Of a stretch of DNA of 9,523 nucleotides, positions 6,475 to 9,523 are shown piece by piece. Position 1 is the stretch's first letter, and each line of letters opens with the position of its first letter. The stretch spans positions 1-9,523 of the forward strand of contig JAEXPG010000095.1 of the NCBI GenBank assembly GCA_023447015.1, written 5' to 3'. The translations under genes and the position numbers were made by a program. The notes beneath the pieces are model-generated. The model was not told the origin of the DNA. It searched no databases and was given only the letters and a program-made list of their open reading frames with translations. Source of the stretch: Verrucomicrobiota bacterium (GTDB lineage: Bacteria > Verrucomicrobiota > Verrucomicrobiia > Opitutales > Opitutaceae).

Positions 6475-7287
6475 ATGGCAGGATGTCGCCCACTCACCTC
6501 TTCCGAACAACGCAATCTTCGCCGCGCTTTGCGCCGCTTCTCCCCGCGTGACCGCGCGCTGGTCACCACCCAACTCCTCACCGGCTTCCGCATTTCCGAG
6601 GTTCTCAGCCTCACCGTCGGCTCCGTCCTAAAAAACGGCCAACTGGTCTCCAAGATCGGTATTCAGCCGCATCATATGAAAGGGGGTTACGGCTGCACCC
6701 GCTGGGTGCCGATGCTCCCCTCCTTGGCCAAGGCGCTCGAACAGCAGCTCGGCTGGCTGCGCAAGCGCTACGAACTCACCCCGGACCTGCCGCTCTTCCT
6801 TTCCCGCCAGGACAACCCGGACGGCACCGCTCGTTCCGTGAACCGCGAGTCCGCCCGCCAGATCATCCACCGGGCCTTCCGGCTGGCCGGAATCGAGGAT
6901 GATGGACGTTTGGGTACACACGCGCTAAGAAAGAGTTTCGCGAAAAAGGTGTACGAGGCCTCCGGCAAGGATCTCATGGTCCTCAAGAAGGCGCTCAACC
7001 ATTCCAGCGTATCCGTTACTCAACGCTACTTGGAGGTGGTGGAGGAGGACGTGATGAAGGCGATCGCCAAGTGCGACCGGGGACGCCGCAAAGCTCCTGT
7101 TGGCGACTCGGCCAAGCCCGCCGCCCTGCCCTCGCCGCTCCCAGTGCCCGAACCTGCGGTCACAGTTCCCGAGCCCCGAGCTGCAACCAAACCTGTAGCG
7201 CCGTTGCCGGTTATCGCTTCCGTGCCTGCCCCTGTGACGCCCGACCCGGCCGGTCAGCTCGACTTCTTCAGCTGCCTCGCCGCCTGA
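6475..7287 (+). CDS. Minimal tyrosine recombinase/integrase with Pro/Ala-rich tail
   Basis: Site-specific tyrosine recombinase, 270 residues, with a complete catalytic set: R39 in TGFRISEVL, K69 in HHMKGG, H149 and R152 in THALRKSF, H176 in ALNHSS, and nucleophile Y185 in VTQRYLE. The protein starts almost at the catalytic domain, with only ~15 residues before the first helix, so the usual N-terminal core-binding SAM-like domain (80-100 residues) is missing. After residue ~205 comes a low-complexity Pro/Ala/Val linker of ~55 residues ending in QLDFF (261-265), which resembles a beta-clamp-binding motif. It could act on the mobility of this island, need a partner, or serve in replicon dimer resolution. 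It lacks the extra IntI-specific insert, so it is not an integron integrase. High GC matches the right flank. The ATG has no clear ribosome site. Confidence 0.87.
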   Translation: MAGCRPLTSSEQRNLRRALRRFSPRDRALVTTQLLTGFRISEVLSLTVGSVLKNGQLVSKIGIQPHHMKGGYGCTRWVPMLPSLAKALEQQLGWLRKRYELTPDLPLFLSRQDNPDGTARSVNRESARQIIHRAFRLAGIEDDGRLGTHALRKSFAKKVYEASGKDLMVLKKALNHSSVSVTQRYLEVVEEDVMKAIAKCDRGRRKAPVGDSAKPAALPSPLPVPEPAVTVPEPRAATKPVAPLPVIASVPAPVTPDPAGQLDFFSCLAA

Positions 7288-7343
7288 CGCTCGGAGTCGG
7301 CCGCTGTCTCAACGGGGGCCGGATACCACGGCAAAACGTCAGG
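7283..7343. terminator. Inverted repeat carrying both convergent stop codons
   Basis: CCTGACG (7283-7289) and CGTCAGG (7337-7343) are perfect 7-base inverted arms. The left arm contains the TGA of the recombinase, and the right arm contains, on the - strand, the TGA of the small convergent gene. The 47-base interior is GC-rich. It may work as a shared bidirectional terminator, but there is no T-tract on the + side and only a short AAAA before the right arm (TTTT on the - strand). Confidence 0.35.
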
Positions 7344-7635
7344 ACCCGAGCGCCTCGAGCGGCCACACCTGCCGCGAGCATTTCCGCCAGAGCTCCCGCT
7401 CCACCGAAACGTTGATCTCGAGGAAGGCATCCCCCTTTTCCCGCTGATTGAGGGTCACCTCCTGCAGGAGCTCGAAGGGCACCACACGAACCTCGGCGCT
7501 GGCGGGGTCTCCGATGGCGTCGAGGGCGTGCAGCAGGCTCTTCTGATCGTGGCCAAAGAGGACGGTGAACGTCCCGTCCGTCCAGCGGGCGAGAAGGACT
7601 TGGCGTTCGAGGGGGAGCAGCTGCTCGAGGTTCAT
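7339..7635 (-). CDS. Small hypothetical protein, 98 residues
   Basis: Unrecognised small acidic-to-neutral protein. I chose ATG 7635 over an in-frame upstream start at 7677 because AGGA lies about eight bases before it (GCAGGAAATCCCGATG on the - strand), a good ribosome site. The protein begins NLEQLLPLERQVLLARW, has a strand-helix pair TFTVLFGHDQKSLLHALD, then VRVVPFELLQEV, and ends with a charged helical stretch around VERELWRKC. No metal-binding cluster, membrane segment or DNA-binding helix-turn-helix is visible. It converges on the recombinase, with the two stops inside one inverted repeat. It may be an accessory protein of the element, but this is only context. Confidence 0.62.
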   Translation of the reverse strand: MNLEQLLPLERQVLLARWTDGTFTVLFGHDQKSLLHALDAIGDPASAEVRVVPFELLQEVTLNQREKGDAFLEINVSVERELWRKCSRQVWPLEALGS

Positions 7636-8143
7636 CGGGATTTCCTGCGGCCAAGTCCTACCGGTCACCGGCCCCAAGTCCAGAGCGCCACGTCCCCCAC
7701 TCCGCCGATTCCTCGCCCAGCCCCGCGCCTAACTTCCCCTTTAGCTGCGCAGCCTCCACCGTTCTTTCTTAAGTCCAATCCCAAGCGCCGGTCCGCGCTC
7801 GCCTCCTCCGCCGCCCTCGCCGCCTGTCTGCCCGCGTCTGGCCCGCGCCGCCCCACCCCGCGCCAAACGCCCAGCCCGCGACCCGTGCGTTCGGCGAGTT
7901 CTGGCCAACTCAGCCCCAGCGAAAAGCCCCGATTCGGACAGCCAAGGACGAGTGCGTCGCCACCTTCCATGCCCCGCCGACCATGACCAAACCCAAGCGC
8001 AGGCAACGAACGAACCACTAGGTGCGCCCTCACCCAGCGAAAGATAAACACCACTGGTCCCAGTTGGTTTTGTTTCGCTTATGAAACGTTTTTCCAGTTG
8101 CGCCACCACCTCCACCGCCAATATGTTCCGCATACGATACACC
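7636..8143. other. Gene-free spacer, strongly C-rich on the + strand
   Basis: About 500 bases between the small gene and hipB. The + strand is heavily C-biased, especially 7690-7880, and all frames translate to Pro/Ser/Arg-rich strings, so the long frames here are composition artefacts. A short GAGTT/AACTC stem lies at 7896-7911. The region's right end carries the candidate hipBA control sites listed separately. Nothing else is recognised. Confidence 0.45.
8072..8130 (+). promoter_or_regulatory. Candidate hipBA operator and promoter
   Basis: A GTTTC-N6-GAAAC inverted repeat (about 8072-8087) lies upstream of hipB, the type of short spaced palindrome expected for autoregulation by HipB. Downstream, TTGCGC (about 8098-8103) and ATATGT, 17 bases later, could act as -35 and -10 elements, placing the transcript start about 15 bases before the ATG at 8144. 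Both are weak matches seen by eye. Confidence 0.35.
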
Positions 8144-8452
8144 ATGAGACTCGATGAAGCTGGCGCACTCATTCGCCAAGCCCGCCGCCAAGCCGGCCTG
8201 ACCCAGGCCGAACTTGCCGCCCGCCGCGGCATGTCGCGCTCCACGATTTCGCAGATCGAAAACGGCGTGATCGCCGAGATCGGTCTGCGCAAATTCGTCG
8301 GCCTGTGCGCGGAACTCGGCCTGAGTCTCGAACTGGCCCCGATCTCCCGGCCCACCCTCGACAAGGCGCTGCCGAAAGCCCGCGCCGACGCCTTCAACGC
8401 CGCGGTCCGCACCGACCAAGCCATCCTCGACCATGCCAAGACCCGTCATTGA
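8144..8452 (+). CDS. hipB: HipB-like antitoxin, XRE-family helix-turn-helix
   Basis: Antitoxin and transcriptional repressor partner of HipA, 102 residues from ATG 8144. The reading frame also opens at 8081, but the added 21 residues (MKRFSSCATTSTAN...) are unlike the family and would cover the likely operator and promoter. Residues ~7-60 form a Cro/CI-type helix-turn-helix: ALIRQARRQAGLTQAELAAR and MSRSTISQIENG are the helix 2/helix 3 signature, followed by IGLRKFVGLCAELGLSLEL. The C-terminal tail, ~35 residues ending in ILDHAKTRH, probably contacts HipA. It overlaps hipA by 20 bases, giving translational coupling that keeps antitoxin and toxin in step. HipB dimers normally bind promoter repeats and are released by HipA-dependent changes. 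Confidence 0.85.
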   Translation: MRLDEAGALIRQARRQAGLTQAELAARRGMSRSTISQIENGVIAEIGLRKFVGLCAELGLSLELAPISRPTLDKALPKARADAFNAAVRTDQAILDHAKTRH

Positions 8453-9523
8453 GGTGCAGGTAAACAGCGCGGCTGTGGGCGAGCTCCATCGCGCCCAGGA
8501 GCCCAGTCCTCACCTGTTCCGCTATCGGCCGCAGGTGTCCCCCGACCTGGCCGTTTCGCTGCTGATGCCCCCCGAGAATCCCGACTACGACGCCGGAGTT
8601 CCGGGAGTCCTCCACCCGGTCTTCGCGATGAACCTGCCCGAAGGTGAACTGCGGCGGGTCCTGACCAGTCGGTTCGCCCAGCAACTCGGCGGCGCGTTTG
8701 ACGACTATGCGCTGCTCGGTCTGGTGGGCCATTCCCAGATCGGCCGATTGCGAACCATCCCGGCCGACGCTGGGAACGTCGCGGCGGCGGCGCCACTGAA
8801 CATCCGCGGCCTTCTGCAGGAGCCCAATACGCACGCGATCTTCGACCGCCTGCTCGAACAATACGGTGCCTCAGCGGGCGTCTCCGGGGTGCAGCCGAAG
8901 ATCCTCGTGCGCGACGAGCCCGCCAACGACGCCGGACCGCTTCCGAGGCTCACCTTTCCGGACACCACCCATATCATCAAGACGTTCGATCCGGCGCGCT
9001 TCCCGGACCTCGCGCTCAACGAGCATCTCTGTCTGCTCGTCGCCAAGGAGTCCGGCCTGGACGCCGCCACCTCGGAGGTCTCCGCCGATGGTGGGCTGCT
9101 GGCCGTGGCCCGCTTCGATCTGCTCCCCGACGGCCAGCATCTCGGCTTCGAGGATTTCTGCGCGTTGAGCGCCAAACAACCCGACGACAAATACAGCGGA
9201 AGCTACGAGGACCTGGCCCAGCTCATCACCCGATTCGTCACCCCGGCGTCCACCACCGTCGCGCAACTGCGCAAGTTTTTCCAGACCATCGTCCTCGCCG
9301 TCGCCCTGCGCAACGGGGACGCCCACCTCAAGAACTTCGGTCTGCTTTACGCCGATGCGGCGAAGGGCCCCGTGACCCTCGCGCCCGCCTTCGACATCAT
9401 CACCACCACGCCGTACCTCTCGCGCGATCGGATGGCGCTCAGCTTCGGAGGCAAGAATCACTGGCCCTCGGCAAAACGGCTCATCGAGTTTGGCATCCGG
9501 CATTGTTTCCTCCCACCTGGTGA
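8433..9523 (+). CDS. hipA: HipA-like serine/threonine kinase toxin, 3' end beyond the window
   Basis: Type II toxin kinase; E. coli HipA phosphorylates glutamyl-tRNA synthetase, but the substrate here is unknown. 363 residues are visible from ATG 8433 and the frame is still open at the last base, so roughly 60-80 residues are missing if it has the usual ~430-440. Residues ~5-110 are the HipA N-terminal (Couple_hipA) domain. From ~140 comes the kinase: SGVQPK (151-156), the Gly/Ser phosphate loop that holds the autophosphorylation serine in relatives; THIIKTF with K183 as likely ATP lysine; the catalytic loop NGDAHLKN (294-301, D298 and N301); and PAFDI (318-322) with metal-binding D321. All key residues are present, so it looks active. 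It starts inside hipB, a typical hipBA arrangement. The TGA at the very end of the window is out of frame. Confidence 0.9.
   Translation, partial: MPRPVIEVQVNSAAVGELHRAQEPSPHLFRYRPQVSPDLAVSLLMPPENPDYDAGVPGVLHPVFAMNLPEGELRRVLTSRFAQQLGGAFDDYALLGLVGHSQIGRLRTIPADAGNVAAAAPLNIRGLLQEPNTHAIFDRLLEQYGASAGVSGVQPKILVRDEPANDAGPLPRLTFPDTTHIIKTFDPARFPDLALNEHLCLLVAKESGLDAATSEVSADGGLLAVARFDLLPDGQHLGFEDFCALSAKQPDDKYSGSYEDLAQLITRFVTPASTTVAQLRKFFQTIVLAVALRNGDAHLKNFGLLYADAAKGPVTLAPAFDIITTTPYLSRDRMALSFGGKNHWPSAKRLIEFGIRHCFLPPG

Noticed and set aside
7727..7733. GCCTAAC, an attC-type left box
   Set aside because: No GTTRRRY partner within 150 bases.
7665..8439. Long - strand frames (129 and 232 codons) across the C-rich spacer and hipB
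   Set aside because: Gly/Arg-rich translations caused by base composition; one runs antisense to hipB.
8394..9503. Long - strand frames opposite hipA
   Set aside because: Shadows of hipA, whose kinase motifs are in the + frame.
1..9523. CRISPR array, tRNA, rRNA or insertion-sequence transposase
   Set aside because: No regularly spaced repeats, no tRNA cloverleaf or rRNA core sequence, and no DDE transposase motifs seen by eye on either strand.

Overview
The window looks like a bacterial accessory region, probably a small defence island in a high-GC chromosome or large plasmid. The integrase, the HipBA pair and the small orphan genes remind me of Opitutaceae/Verrucomicrobiota, but that is recollection and I hold it weakly. 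Hand-counted sample lines are about 52% GC in the PRTase gene (3481-3540) and about 70% GC in the integrase (6781-6840). The middle block was therefore probably acquired separately from its right flank.

Layout, left to right. (1) An orphan + strand gene enters from the left edge and ends at 828. (2) A short convergent spacer holds small hairpins and a long-range inverted repeat. (3) A - strand HNH endonuclease has an EVE/PUA-like N-terminal domain. (4) Divergent from it is a + strand protein with a DUF4365-like, PD-(D/E)XK-type N-terminus and an unnamed C-terminal domain. (5) About 400 bases of non-coding DNA are packed with inverted repeats. (6) A tightly coupled + strand pair follows: a degenerate HAD domain fused to a phosphoribosyltransferase, then a DprA-like single-domain Rossmann protein. 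(7) A non-coding convergent spacer follows. (8) An orphan - strand gene starts back-to-back with (9) a minimal tyrosine recombinase. (10) A small - strand orphan gene is convergent with the recombinase. (11) About 500 bases carry no convincing gene. (12) A hipB-hipA toxin-antitoxin operon runs off the right edge.

How the parts may work together (inference). The HNH protein and the DUF4365-like protein are candidate DNA-targeting nucleases. The HAD-PRTase/DprA pair looks like a nucleotide- or DNA-sensing conflict module. HipBA can stabilise the region or induce dormancy, and the integrase could account for mobility. The strongest candidates for something little described are the HAD-PRTase/DprA pair and the structured 3107-3310 element just upstream of it.
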